From: Membranipora membranacea
Taxonomy: Eukaryota; Bryozoa; Gymnolaemata; Cheilostomatida; Membraniporidae
Assembly (NCBI GenBank): GCA_914767715.1
Contig: OU612074.1
Span: forward strand, 1,441,501-1,505,500
Reading direction: 5' to 3'
Length of the DNA: 64,000 nt
Shown: piece by piece, positions 25,101 through 37,389 of the stretch
Layout of the letters: each line of letters opens with the position of its first letter
How positions within the stretch are numbered: the first letter of the stretch is position 1
The notes under the pieces: generated by a model
The model's database searches: none
Told to the model about the DNA's origin: nothing
The model's input: only the letters and a program-made list of their open reading frames with translations
Made by a program: the position numbers and the translations under genes

Positions 25101-28093
25101 TAGTAAAGTCTGTTGAAGAATATAAACTGATACTACAGTTATTTGAGGGCTATAAGTGTTCTGGCAGTAGAATTCTGTCCCTCTATCACTTACCCTGCGG
25201 CATTGGAAACTGACACGCCATGAGGCCCAACTCTGATTTCATTGCTCCATTCCACACACAGTCCTGATTTTTTTCACAACGAATTATGGCAAACGGAGTG
25301 GAGCTGCTGGGACTATGTTAGTGAAGAGAAGAATAGAACATGCAGTATATTCTTTGTGATGCCAAGTTATAGAAGGTGAGAGGTGTCCAAAGGTTATTTT
25401 TAGTAAAGATCTACCAGGCATAAACATTTTATTGAGTGAAAAAATAAATGCAATAAAATATCTTAGAAGTGCTAAGCTTTTATTTGGTTGGTATGTGGCC
25501 CGTATGTATAAGCCTTCACACCTATGATTTTGGGAAACCAGCAAAAATACACTTTCCTTAACCCTCCTCCTACACAAAGTGCTGTTAGTCACCTTTAAAG
25601 CATCATAGAGGTTTGTCAAGCTCAATTAGAGCAAGCAGAATCACAGCATTTGTGTTATATGTTGTTCAAAGCAGAAAATCAAAAGAGCAAACCAATTACA
25701 TAAAACTGAGTACCTACCCTTCAGGACAATCACATTCCCAGTTGAGATAAGAGCAGTTATTAGGTTGCTCACAGCTGGCCTGTCTTCCATCTGCCCATTC
25801 CCAGGAGTCACCAGTGTTTGTCAATGCTAAGTTCCAAGAGTTGCTAGTGTTTGACCATCCGGGACCATTTCGGCTAAGATTGTTAAATCAAAAGGGGTAA
25901 TGAGAGAATGTTGAGAGTAGATTATAAAGTTCCTAGAATACATGGTCTTGTGGAGGGCGCTAGCATCAGAGCAAGGTAAAAAGCAGGACTAGATTGGGTA
26001 CTGTAGGTTCCTCCTGTAGAGTCACCGGTATATCAATAGTGGAATTACCTTAAAATCTGATTCAGAGATGGGTCATTCGATTAATATGTTTAGGCACTTT
26101 GATTAGTTTTGTAGAGAAGGCAGTGCCTCTCCGTAGCCTCTAGAACATCAACCCTGATTTGACGTTTGAAGATCTGATCCATGATGTGATACTGCGAAGT
26201 GAGATATGAGCGGGATTTAAGATTAACATATTTCGATACCAGATAGAAGAGAAAACTCACTGAACAGCATTGAATGCGTCACCAGCAATTTGTGTTGCCA
26301 GAACAAGACCAGTGGCTGTGCTTCCAAACCATCTTTTACATTGGGTTTCATGATGTTTAGCAGAAATGTATGTGTTGGAGGAGATGTGTATGCAGCGTCC
26401 CTGCCACTCATTTGTATGTCTACCACTGATGCTACTAGGACAACCAACTACAACAAAGATTCATATTGTGGATTCCTAGTGGTGTCCTGTCTGTGATACG
26501 GAGAAACTTGATCATCTATAAGAGAGGTAATGCTTCTAATGTAGAAGAGCCTCACCATATACCGATTGGCGCCGGAAATTAGGCTACTTTATTTATTCAA
26601 GGGTTGAAGAGATCGATTTACTAACAGTTTTGTGTACAAACACATCAGTCCATTTCTGAAATACCTGGTTTGGCAGAGAAGCACACTGTCGCAAACAACT
26701 CAGCAATGACTGTTTGGAGAACGAGACAAAATCCGACTAGAATTTGATTTCATCTAAGAGGGGCGAGTGTTTTTCACCGATTTTAGAATAGGTGTAATTT
26801 CACAGCAATCAGGTCGAAATCTAAGCCGGAGAGTTGAGGCTAATAAGTTAAAAATCACCCCTTCCCTAGAGAGACAGTCGTCCCCTTCCATGACACATGC
26901 TTTTATATACTTTTTATATGCAAGCCAAACACAGTATACTAAAGGTTATGGGCATTGCATATAGTATATAAGGCAACCCTATTGACAACCATATACTCAC
27001 GACTTTTGCGTTTTTTCCTGCTTTCACTTTCATGGTGCAACACATCACCAAGCGCAGGTAATTTATACAGCTGAGACTTTCTGGTTGGGTTAATATTACA
27101 GAACGTCACAGCAGGAAACACTAGGTCGCTCTTTCGCTCCATTTTGATGACGACATTAACCGGCCGCTGGCTATACTCTGTGATGATCTTCCGAAGGTTA
27201 TTTATCATCAAACCTGTCATGACCAGTATGACAATTGTCCAAGTTACCTTCTTGACAAGGCCTAAAATGTGAGAAAGATTAATCGGTAGCTATAGAGAGT
27301 AGTTGAACCTTTGTACGCCTGTATGCAATTTATATGCTCTGAACTTTTTAACCAAGTATATTGAACATTATGTCAAACAGAGCAGAGTGTAATTCTTGCT
27401 GTTAATTGAAGGATAAGAAATAAGCTTGTTAATGTGAAAAAGTGCAACTTAGAATTAAACATAGTTCTTCAGTACCACAGGAGAGTTTGCCACCTTTGCG
27501 TGGCATCAAATAAAAATGAATCAGTACAAAAATATACAAGAGTTATTTTGTGTCTTTGTTTAATAATAATCCACACGTATATAATGTATTAAGCAAGACA
27601 ATAATGGTTTTTGCTGATCATGACTACTAATGTGCTGATAATCGAATCTTCTTCGATTTAGATCATATTCTAAAGTAAAATACCACACTGATCACATGAT
27701 ATACTATTGCATGTATATCTCTGATCGATAGAGAGTGAATTAATTCACCTAGTAAGAGTACCATCACAAGGAATTTGGTATGACGACCAGTGCTCAATCT
27801 TATTAATTTAGGACTGGGTACATGTTAGGTACTGCTACTGAATTGACTCTAACGATCAGAGATACACATGTTAATAGAATAATCTCAATGTCAGTGTGGG
27901 AGAATATACCTGTTGCTTCAACAATAGGAGCCATCCAATGGGATGTTGTCTTTGCCTTGAAGTTCGACCATAGCCCTGAATAAGAGAGAAGATTTTGACT
28001 TCCTTTATTCTCCTCATCTTTAGTTGTGACCTTGTAAGCCGGACTCTTCTCAGAATCACTTTTCTCAGTAACCGGTACTAACGATTTACCCAT
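19110..28093 (-). CDS. Gene A: DEG/ENaC channel with extracellular C-type lectin domain
   Basis: Seventeen exons on the minus strand: 28093-27910, 27261-27001, 26447-26261, 25873-25718, 25312-25194, 24909-24838, 24603-24487, 24241-24148, 23664-23500, 23349-23231, 22916-22753, 21957-21847, 21364-21214, 20916-20841, 20523-20411, 19883-19792, 19274-19110. They total 2346 nt, or 781 aa plus stop. Order: cytosolic N-terminus; TM1 (about 64-84); first palm strand FPAVTFCN (110-117); furin-like RKKR (143-146); C-type lectin domain (about 149-300, with GRCIHIS, KHHETQCKRWFG, WEWADG, CSYLNW and MACQFP); Thr-rich stalk (about 303-390); channel ectodomain (LGHQREDFILECSFRGRQC, PYSDC, ACQKTCYQAAVISQCGCAD); and TM2 with filter motif G744-M-S. 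The family forms trimeric amiloride-type sodium channels in the plasma membrane. The N-terminal gating His-Gly is His-Trp here (52-53). The channel call is secure; the lectin ligand is unknown. Confidence 0.9.
20237..20346. mobile_element. Hairpin MITE, best copy of its family
   Basis: The element has long imperfect inverted repeats: GATCAAGTTTGATCCAATTG, CCTGCATTTCAGTTGCTCCC, and the inverted GGGAGCAACTCCAAGTGCAG and TTGACCAAGTTAGGTC. TA flanks both ends. It could fold into one stem and has no coding potential. It lies in intron 15 of gene A. Confidence 0.65.
20640..20720 (-). mobile_element. tRNA-derived SINE fragment
   Basis: The minus strand reads TTGGCTTAGTTGGTTAGAGT, matching a Pol III A box, with a degraded B-box area about 40 nt later. 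It is in intron 14 of gene A. It lacks a full cloverleaf, so it is called a SINE and not a tRNA. Confidence 0.4.
22028..22423 (+). pseudogene. LINE 3' fragment with (AATC)n tail
   Basis: The plus-strand frame to 22252 encodes a short C-terminal piece (NDFLEKCPSGRYRTIKYRRT..RDSFLRQAALKLNKLV) like the end of a non-LTR polyprotein. An AT-rich 3' UTR follows and ends in AAATCAATCAATCAATCAATC. It is inserted in intron 11 of gene A, antisense to it. Confidence 0.6.
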
Positions 28094-28317
28094 TGTAGTA
28101 TCTCCTCTTACGTTAGCTGTGATGGTAATTGCTGACAGACTGATTAAAAAAAGCTGTGTACTACATATTGAGGCGTTTATTTTCTATGATTGTTGTGAAT
28201 GAGTTAAAACGTACAAAGACCAGTCTCATACATATTGTACTGCACAGTGTGTTGTCATGAGGGTACTTAACTCCAAAGAAGGTTGACATTAATTAATTGT
28301 CATGTAAATGTTATTAA

Positions 28318-28659
28318 ATGACACCCAGCAGGGAGGGTGGCAGGGGTGTATCCCAGCAGGGAGGGTGGCAGGAGTATATCCCAGCAGGGAGGGTGGCAGG
28401 GGTATATCCCAGCAGGGAGGGTGGCAGGAGTATATCCCAGCAGGGAGGGTGGCAGGGGTATATCCCAGCAGGGAGGGTGGCAGGGGTATATCCCAGCAGG
28501 GAGGGTGGCAGGGGTATATCCCAGCAGGGAGGGTGGCAGGAGTATATCCCAGCAGGGAGGGTGGCAGGGGTATATCCCAGCAGGGAGGGTGGCAGGGGTA
28601 TATCCCAGCAGGGAGGGTGGCAGGGGTATATCCCTGCCACCCTCCCTGCTGGGTGTCTC
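28318..28659. repeat. 28-bp minisatellite closed by an inverted terminal unit
   Basis: About eleven copies of a 28-bp unit (CCCAGCAGGGAGGGTGGCAG + GGGTATAT, with a G/A variant) run from 28321. The last unit is inverted (CCCTGCCACCCTCCCTGCTGGG), so GACACCCAGCAGGGAGGGTG at the left edge is mirrored by CACCCTCCCTGCTGGGTGTC at the right edge. The reading frames through it are repeat artefacts. It lies about 230 bp upstream of the start codon of gene A. Confidence 0.9.
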
Positions 28660-29461
28660 TCAATAACAATAACATGACCTGTACCCTGCTCATAAGGAGG
28701 CGGAGTGATGTCCTAGGTATTGGCTTCTCCTGTTATATTTCTCTCTAATGTATTTTTACCAAGTGAAGGTGATAATGACACTTTATGTCCCTTTTTGCTG
28801 GTGCCATTATGTCTGAGAGGTTGAGAGTGATATTTTTACTGTCTTACGTGTGTTCAATCACATATTTCACCCGAGAATCTTTTCGTTTTGTTCTGCATGG
28901 GATCCGCTAGGATAAATTGCGTGCCACCACCAAGTCAGGAAGACAATTATCTTTCCTGGTAATCAATCTTGAACCACTAGGATCACAAGTTTGTACTCAA
29001 AACCAATACACCACCTCTTTCCCCTCAACAAATTGCAGCATCAAAAATATTTACTGTCAATTGTTTGGGATATGGCGTGTCATATGGTCTCCTAAATTTG
29101 GATCAAAATTACATTTTTTAAACAATTGTATGACTATAGGTGGTAACCAAACTCATTTTATCCTTTAGAAATAGCCATGTTCTACAGCACTTATCTAGGT
29201 GGGTTAATTCCCGTCTTGTCTATAGATGGCGGCCAAGTGTATCGATGGTAATAGTACAATGGTTTCTGATCTTATTGCTGAAAAGTCTGTTAGTCCTGAC
29301 GGGGCTGTCGCTGGATGAGCTGTGAATTGTACAAACTTTACCAGAGTTTACACAGAAACATCATCCCATCCACATGGTCTGCGAAGCTCATTCATAACAT
29401 GTTGAAGACGGTGGGAATGAATGTTTATTGATATATAATTGATTAAAAATTGGATGTCTTA

Positions 29462-29670
29462 TCACTCGCCACATCCTAAAGCTTGGGCGGCGAAATTGCA
29501 GTGCCTTAATGGCGAGGCCGCAACATCTGGGCCAATTTTGCTCTCTGTTTGCAGGGGCCATCCAAACCCCAGTAGTCGATAGACTGAAGTGGGATTCGAA
29601 CCCACAGCCTTCAACATGTGCATGTTAGAGAACGGCGCTCCAACCAACTGAGCCACCTCCTTAGGAACAT
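29462..29670 (-). mobile_element. tRNA-derived SINE
   Basis: On the minus strand GGAGGTGGCTCAGTTGGTTG supplies an A box, and GTGGGTTCGAATCCCACTTC supplies a B box with a paired T-arm-like stem about 35 nt later. A roughly 130-bp body follows (GGGTTTGGATGGCCCCTGCA and onward). A normal anticodon arm is not formed. It lies downstream of the 3' end of pseudogene B. Confidence 0.7.
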
Positions 29671-29948
29671 AGGAACATTGTGTTCGGTTTGTCAGTATGA
29701 TATAACATAATATAGAAAACCATAGTTTATTGTTCAAATTCCGAAAAAAAAAATAAAAAAATCAACTTAATAGAAATTGCAATAATCATGGTTATGAAAG
29801 AAAGATTAAATAAAGCAGAAAAAAATTAACTAAAACCTGGTAAAAAATAAAAGGCTTGGCGATTCCTCTATTCGAAATAATAAGTAGATGCTTTAGGCGG
29901 TACTGATGACACACTTTTAAGTGATGTCTGGCCTTTTAAAGGCACAAC

Positions 29949-32900
29949 CTAATTACGATACTTTGCTTTGTAAAACGTTAGAGCAATCACATCAACGATA
30001 AATTCAATAAATTCAAATGCAGCCACAAAAGACATTCCAATAAAGAGACCAAGTGTTCCTCCAATATTCGCTAGCAATGTATCGACCTGTAAAACATCAA
30101 GTTCTAGTTACACAGAGTAAGAAGGACTTCACCTTACACCACAAGATTTTATGCTACCCTGATTATCACTGGGTAGTTTTTTTGCTACTAAATTTAAGCC
30201 AACCGTAAGTGTCTACAGCAGAAAAAATTTAATTATTTTTCATTAAATTTTATTTATTTTTATTTAATTTGATTTAATTTAATTAAAGTTTTTGAGCACA
30301 AAAAATCCGAGATAAAAATGTATGTACCAACTTCCATTACAAAGTGTTCCAGAATTAAATTTAGCTGTCAAGTAATCAGTTACTCACAGGAACAGCTGGC
30401 CTCTCAGAGTAAGACTTCTGATTTAAATCTTCGTAGTAAACATTTACTTTGAGGAAGTTTTCTCTGAACTGTTCTGTACCTGTAATGAATTACAGAATAT
30501 ATACCTATCTTTATCTTATTTGTTACCTACACAGACGGAAACACTTTTTGACACTAACCAAATGACAATGAATTTATTTTGGAGGAGGCGTTTGGTGCAG
30601 ACAAATTCTACGCTGCATGCGGAGGGATATTTTTGATTTTGTGAGTTGAGTGAGGAAATCACCAAAAAAGTACAAAAATTGGTAATGGGCTAAATGCAGC
30701 TCCCGATTGTCCTATCATATTCAGCATCATGTGAGCATCATACACACTGTAAGTGTATCAATGATATCATCATGTAATTAGTAGTTAGTCAGTTAATAGT
30801 CAGTATTATCAGTACACTGTAATGGAAAGAACCTCACCATTGAAGTTGGCAACTTTGGAGCTTATTTTTGAGAGCTGATGTATGGTTTTCTTCAGCGTTT
30901 CCTCTGACGGCCAAATGCTGGATGAAAGACTGTATTCATAAATCTCCTCGCTGTAAAATTTGTATATACCAAAGCCATTAATCGTTCACTTCAGCTCATA
31001 TTTTGTTGGTTAGCATCAATATATATTACCTAAAGGGAAAAGCTGCATTATCACTCTGCCAATCTTCCCCCGGTATGCAGCAGGTCGGAGCACACTTGGA
31101 CTGCAGTGGGTTGATCACCGTAAACCTGAACCCAATGGCTATCAACGGCAAGGAAACCAACTAAGCAACCTTCTGCACCTTTCATATGGTTAGTACACTG
31201 ATGTTTCTGAGTCATGCAGCGAAGGTCGCTGATTTCACATGGAATATATGGCCATTTATTTTCACACATCTTATTCCCAGATTCAGGCAAACTATGAATT
31301 TCAAAAAAATTGAACTTGCTGGACTTTTACATCCATTTTACTGGTTATCTAAAGGTTTTGAAGAGTTTACCTGCATGGGTTCTTACACTGTCCACAGTCC
31401 AATCTGTTAGCTTCAAATCTGTACGCCACATCTTTCAGGCACAAAACTGAAATAGTACATATAACTTATATATAGTACACAGTTTAATCTGGAGTAACCA
31501 AAGAAGAAAACAACACAAATAAATTACTGATCATAACGTGTTTTGCAATGGTTTTGAGGATAGTCTGTGACTGTGGAAAATTTTAATTCTAATGCTGATT
31601 TAGACCTCCTCTACTTGATACATGTTTAAAGGTAGTTGAACTTCTCTGCCGTCCTCAGAAGAACAGATTGGAGGATGACTCTGATTCAGATAATCTGGAA
31701 TATTGAGAGCTTTACCAGAAGTCGGGTACAGAGCATCAGCACATCCACATTATGATATCACTGCTGCCTGGTAACATGTCTTCTGACAGGCCTATAAAAG
31801 TATGAACCGAGTCATTCTCAGGACTCTGTATTTACCAACAAAACGCTTTAGCCATTGATCTATTTTCATTGAGCCAATCAAGTTTAAACATAGAATCAAG
31901 CATTGCCCTTGATTGGCCACTTAATCTAGTAAACGAAGGCATTTATTTATTATGATGATTGAAATCAAATTTTAATTGTAAAATCAATGATTTATCCTTT
32001 CTTTCAGATATATTTTTTAATTTGCATTACTGCGTTATATGCTGCCAGGTTTAATCTTATATCCAGAGTCTGCTGTCTTCACGTGAAAGTTTGGTCAAAT
32101 TATAACAATCATAACTAAACTGAAACCAATTAAAACACACAACAAAAGAGGTGGAAGGTCCGCTTTATGTAGTGGTATAGAACTCTACAACATGTACCAA
32201 CAATTGAGATGGGAGGTGGCTTCCCTGTGTGTCATTTCTTGCAGGACGGCTGTGGGCGGAAGTCTAGGCCGGCTCCAATTTGGCATGCTTCCCCGCCTTG
32301 TCTGTAGGGTCATGTGGTCGGCAAGGAAAACTTGGGCTTGGCAGTCTTAATTGACACTAGCCTGTAACTGGTTCCCCCTTTGCCTTTTATAACCACAAAT
32401 ATTTTTCAACAAGCATCTTCGTATATCAATTTAGTGCAATAAATGCTATGAAAAAGATAAATACCTTGGTCGTGTAGTTGGTTCTGTAAGTCTCCTGATA
32501 TGCGTCTATCTCCTCCTGATTCTGAAGATCAAAGAGACAGCTGCTGTAAGGGTCGTCTAAATTGTGGATGAGAACCTTCAATTGTAAAAGGTTCACAATA
32601 TAAGCAGACTTTAAGTACTTTTCTTAATACAGCCAAGCCAACATGTATTTAAACAAATTCTCTTGTATTGGGACACGACAGTGCCCCGCATAACCTCACA
32701 GCTCAAAATTAATTTTCGTGCTGCAACGGGAGAACTTCAGCCAATCGGATGAGTTCATTTTTGCTGACCTTCTTGATACCGATAAGATTAGCTCTACCAG
32801 GGGGTGGAGAAAGTCCCCCATCTTCTACAAAAGGCATGTTGTAGAGATTATGGATGAGCAGACGAACACCAGCACTGTCTGCTAGATCTGTTACATAGTC

Positions 32901-35371
32901 ATCTACTTCTATGTCCAGTGTCAGTTTCAGTCCTATAACAACAAAAAAACAAATATACAAAATTATATCTAGAGCAGGATTAACCTTCTTTATTGAGAAA
33001 GACATAATTTACTTTGAGGATTATCGATGGTCAATTAATAATCTTGCTTACCATACTGTCTTCCAGATTTGTATGACTTTAACAATCCTGCCTCCTCTTT
33101 TCCTATTCCAGAGTTAAATGTGTAACAGTTGCCATATGTAGGACTGAAGAAGGAGCTAAACATCGTGGATCTACAGCATTAGTATGAACATTAACAACAA
33201 CAAAAGAATATCAACAACAACAGCGACGACAAAGACAATATGCAAACACAGCAACTATAATTCTACTCAAGGACAAACGCTCTGTGAGTTGTAAATTTGG
33301 TCAATGACTTACATGTTTTACACTGTCGGCCTCTAAATGAACATTCTAAAATGAAATCTTCTCGTTGATGACCAAGTGGTATTTTTTCATCAGTTGGTGC
33401 GCTGGCTAGGGTCTCTGTAAACTTCTGTGAGACTTTGAATTCTTCAGTTTGCTCTCCAAGCAATTCATCTGCAACTCTATAATACAATGGCTTAGGCGTT
33501 ATTGATGGAAAATATCCAGCTTGTCTGCCCCATGCTCTTGTGACTGGCGTGTGTACGATTAGTTCTTGACCCAAGAGGAATTAGCTATTCGCAAACTCAC
33601 CCAAAGTTCAGTTCTTCCTCATTCAGTGACACATATTCTGCAGAAGATGTCATTGCTACTACAGGAAACAGTCATAAAATGTTTTACTTTTTCTTCTTTC
33701 TATAAAGCAAATCAATTCCCAAACTGCATGATTTTGTCTTCATATTTCAAATACTTAGGGTCAAATCAGTTGTTCCACACTAATTAATTGAAGTGACTTA
33801 ATGAACCCACCATTAGAAGATGATGTAGTAGATGTTGCTGATGTTGTTGTGGTTGGCTCTAAATTCTCAACTGAGCTACCTAAAATATTGATCAAAATCT
33901 ACAAAAACAGCTGTGAGCCAAATTCATACATTAAGGTGAAACATTTGAAAAATATGATATGATTGAACTATTGGTGAGCCTATTCAAGAGAGCTCATAAA
34001 TCTACTATACCATGGCAAGATATGATAATGGAATGTAAATATACTATTCAAGCACTCCAAAAATTTGATATAGTTTAGAGACTCAATTGATGACAAGGTA
34101 GTTCAGAGTGGCAGATTGGGACCAGTGGTTGTAAACAAACTGAAACTATCGGCTACCTGTACAATGTTTCAGGACATGCACATGCCTTCAAGAGAAGTTG
34201 TTCTGTTAAGTGAAGTTACTGATGATGTTGCAGAGGCCACTGTCTCAGTGTGTAAAATGGTGCTCACTGAAATATTGTGATCAGGGAGTGAAAGCACCAC
34301 AGTTGTGGACTTATTTATTTGTAGAGTATTTCAACAACTTTCTTTCGCGATTTTCAGATTTGAGAGCTAAAATCAGTCTTCTCACAGATTGTGTTATTAA
34401 AAAGTTTAAAAAGAGAGCTGGTCAACATGACATAGGACTAGTTGCATGCTTCCAAATTGAGGTGAATGCTTGTTATAATATATAAATGTTCAGAAAATAC
34501 TAACATTCAGAATCTGATGCTGTGGTAGCCCCGGTTGGCGTGTTATCCATTTCAGTGGTCCATGGACCAGACAATTCGGTGGTGGTCCCTATTGAATAAA
34601 TACAAGGAGCACTAGAAACCTTTAAGTGTTGTGAAAAAAGATTCATAATCAGCCAATTTTACTTACTCAGAATGATCATACATTTCTCCCCTTTGGCAAG
34701 GTCAACAACTATAGAAGTGATAGATGAGATGATTTTGATCATTTTGTCAAAACTGATGTACTCAAAAACCCATGAAAACTAATTAATTTCTTTGAATATT
34801 TTCAGTAAAAGTGTTTTTTATGAAGTAAAGACATACCGGAAAACCCTCACTTACCTCAACCTTACCTTAATCCTCAAATACTATAATTCATATTATAAAC
34901 TCCATTAATGAAGCTATTTTAGTAATTCCACAAACCTACCCTGAGAAGATGATGGTACGGTAGCAGATGCTGTTGTTGCTGATGTTGATGTTGATGTTGC
35001 TAATGATGTTGGAGTTGGTGTCGATGTCGATGTTGGAGTTGGTGTTGATGTTGATGTTGGAGTTGGTGTCGATGTTGATGTTGATGCCGATGTCGATGTT
35101 GATGTGGATGTCGATGTCGATGCTGGAGTTGGTGTCCATGTTGATGTTGTAGTTGGTGTCCATGTTGATGTTGGTGTCGATGTCCATGTCCATGTCCATG
35201 TCCATGTCCATGTCCATGTCCATGTCCATGTCCATGTCCATGTCCATGTCCATGTCCATGTCCATGTCCATGTCCATGTCCATGTCCATGTCCATGTCCA
35301 TGTCCATGTCCATGTCCATGTCCATGTCCATGTCCATGTCCATGTCCATGTGGTTGTGGACTCAGTACTTA
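29949..35371 (-). pseudogene. Pseudogene B: 5'-truncated lectin-type DEG/ENaC copy
   Basis: Recognisable exons on the minus strand: stalk 35371-34940, 34588-34505, 33879-33811 and 33655-33601; channel 33476-33313, 33170-33052, 32932-32769, 32575-32465, 31791-about 31641, 31446-31371, 30950-30838, 30479-30388, 30086-29949. The N-terminus, TM1 and lectin exons are absent. Damage: the LGHQREDF exon is 164 nt where its paralogues have 165 (one A missing near its 3' end), a TAA at 31752-31750 replaces the Gln before CGC, and the donor of that exon has lost its consensus. TM2 (LGLFIGMSFVAAFEF) is intact, and the C-terminus is short. A full-length product is not possible. Confidence 0.85.
34940..35371 (-). 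repeat. Stalk exon carrying a (Thr-Trp)28 hexanucleotide array
   Basis: Between the acceptor TGTTGTAG (upstream of 35371) and the donor GTAGGT (below 34940), this 432-nt exon keeps the phase 1-1 of the other stalk exons. At 35184-35351 it holds 28 perfect CCATGT units (ACATGG on the coding strand), which in the stalk frame read Thr-Trp. Flanking codons are Thr/Ser/Pro-rich (ACATCA-type repeats). The array probably grew from ACATCA-like repeats by point change and slippage. It belongs to pseudogene B. Confidence 0.8.
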
Positions 35372-37012
35372 CTACAACATTAATCCATAGCTGTGGCAAC
35401 TCAGCTCGAATCTTGATTGAATCTGAGTTGAGTTAGAGTTGAAGTGACCTCAGTTTGGCACCAGCTGATTTGAGACAACATCAACACCGATGTCATATAC
35501 ATCTGCTGTTGGACCATCTACTACAAGATTGACACCAGTAACATCTACATCTACTGCCGGGCCATCAACACCAATATCACCTACATCTACTATCTGGCCA
35601 CCAACTACAACACCAAATGAGGCAGAACTTTGGGTCAGTGGATGAATCACAACATGCTAGCAAAACTTGGATCGTACAGATTTATCAGATATAACTGTAC
35701 ATTTTCAAGCTATTAGGGTGTTGCACAGACCAGCTTGTGAATCTCCATTTACATGTCAAGGAAAAATTGCCATCCGTTGAAGTCAACGCCAAATATCTGT
35801 TTACACCAAGGTCTTTGTATTGTAGAGCTGCAGATGAATCGCATGGAGAGCAAACTGAAGAATTCAAAGTCTCACAGATGTTTACAGGAACTCTGGCCAG
35901 CGCACCAACCGAAGAAAAAATACCACTTGGTCATCAACGAGAAGATTTCATTTTAGAATGTTCGTTTAGAGGCCGACAATGTAAAGGTATGTGAGTAATC
36001 GAGCAAAGTTACAATATATTATTAGTAATTTCTATGTCAGTGTGTGCTGTGAGTTGCTGTGGCTGTGTATTGATGTGACTGTCATTTGCATCGTCTTTGT
36101 TGTAGATCCTCAATGTTTAGCTCATTCTTCAATCCAATGTATGGAAATTGTTATACTTTTAACTCAGGAGCCGGAAAGGAAGAGGCAGGATTTTTAAAAT
36201 CTTACAAAAATCTGGGAGACAGTACGGTGAGCACGATCATCTGAATTCTTCTTATCTGTCTATTGTGGTTCATAAGGAATTTGGTTGGGTATATATGTAT
36301 TTTGGGAACTAAGTTAAAGGCATTGTCTTGTGGTGAGATCTTAGGGGAGTGAATGAGATGCTTTCACTCTTGTTATAGGACTGAAACTCACACTGGACAT
36401 AGAAGTAGATGACAATATAACAGATCTAGCAGACAGTGCTGGAGTTCATTTGCTCATCCATAATCCCTACAACATGCCTTTTTCAGAAGATGGAGGACTC
36501 TCTCTGTCTCCTGGTAGAGCTAGTCTTATTGGTATCAAGAAGGTGAGCAAAATCAATTTGTTGCATCCATTGAAGCGTTCTCATTTTACACGTAAACTAG
36601 ATACTTTAAAACAAGATTTTCAATCTACTTTTGAATATGAATGAGTTGCAAAATGAAAAACTTGAATGCATGCTGGCAGTGATGTGCTATTTTGTTCTGA
36701 AAATTCAAACTGGACAAAAACATCAAGTCATATTGTTAGATGATATCATTGAAGGTTTTAATCAACCGCTTAGAAGACCCTTACAGCAGCTGTCTTCTCA
36801 AGCCTCAGAATCAGGAAGATATAGACGTATATCAGGAAACGTACAAAAATGACTACACAACCCAGGTATGACCAAATTGGTATGTTTCTAACAATATGAG
36901 CCACAAAAATTATGAACTGGTTCTGAAAAATCAGAAAGCATTATTTTCATATTCCACATAGGGGGTAGGTTATTAGAATACTTCTGTAGGGTACATGTTC
37001 GACAGGGGTTAA

Positions 37013-37389
37013 AGGGCAACCAAGGTTTCAAACAACTTCTCATTGTTGACCATTGATTAATAGCAGATTGCACCATCTGCATGGGGAAAAAGACAAAATA
37101 CAATTCGGATGATTATTCAGCCAGAATTCTTGTGAAACATTTCTTCCATCAGGCACTCAAACTCAGCTAAAAGAGAATACCACATAGCAGTTTCCTGTTC
37201 CTGTTATTATTTAGCCTGTGCTCTATAATTATTACAGCAAAGTCTTGGAACCTCCCCTAAACTGAAGTGTTACCCAGCTTAGAGTCAGCAACTACTTTGA
37301 GTTTTGCATCGCGTAATGCACAAAGCTGATGCTGCCCAGCACATTATTTCCTACCAATTAATGCATTGCTGCGAAACCTTGGTTGCCCT
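37013..37389. mobile_element. piggyBac-like MITE with TTAA target duplication
   Basis: AGGGCAACCAAGGTTTC at 37013 is mirrored by GAAACCTTGGTTGCCCT ending at 37389, and TTAA flanks each end (37009-37012 and 37390-37393). It is 377 bp and has no transposase. It is inserted in an intron of pseudogene C. Confidence 0.7.

Noticed and set aside
28289-28748. Long open frames on both strands across 28.3-28.7 kb
   Set aside because: They are translations of the 28-bp minisatellite in every frame, with no splice signals or family match.
34936-35436. Met-Asp, His-Val and Ser-Met repeat proteins over the CCATGT array
   Set aside because: Other-frame readings of the hexanucleotide array. Only the Thr-Trp frame agrees with the stalk exon's splice sites and phase.
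35450-35650. Minus-strand 66-codon Val/Asp/Gly-rich frame
   Set aside because: Antisense of the Thr/Ser/Pro stalk remnant of pseudogene C.
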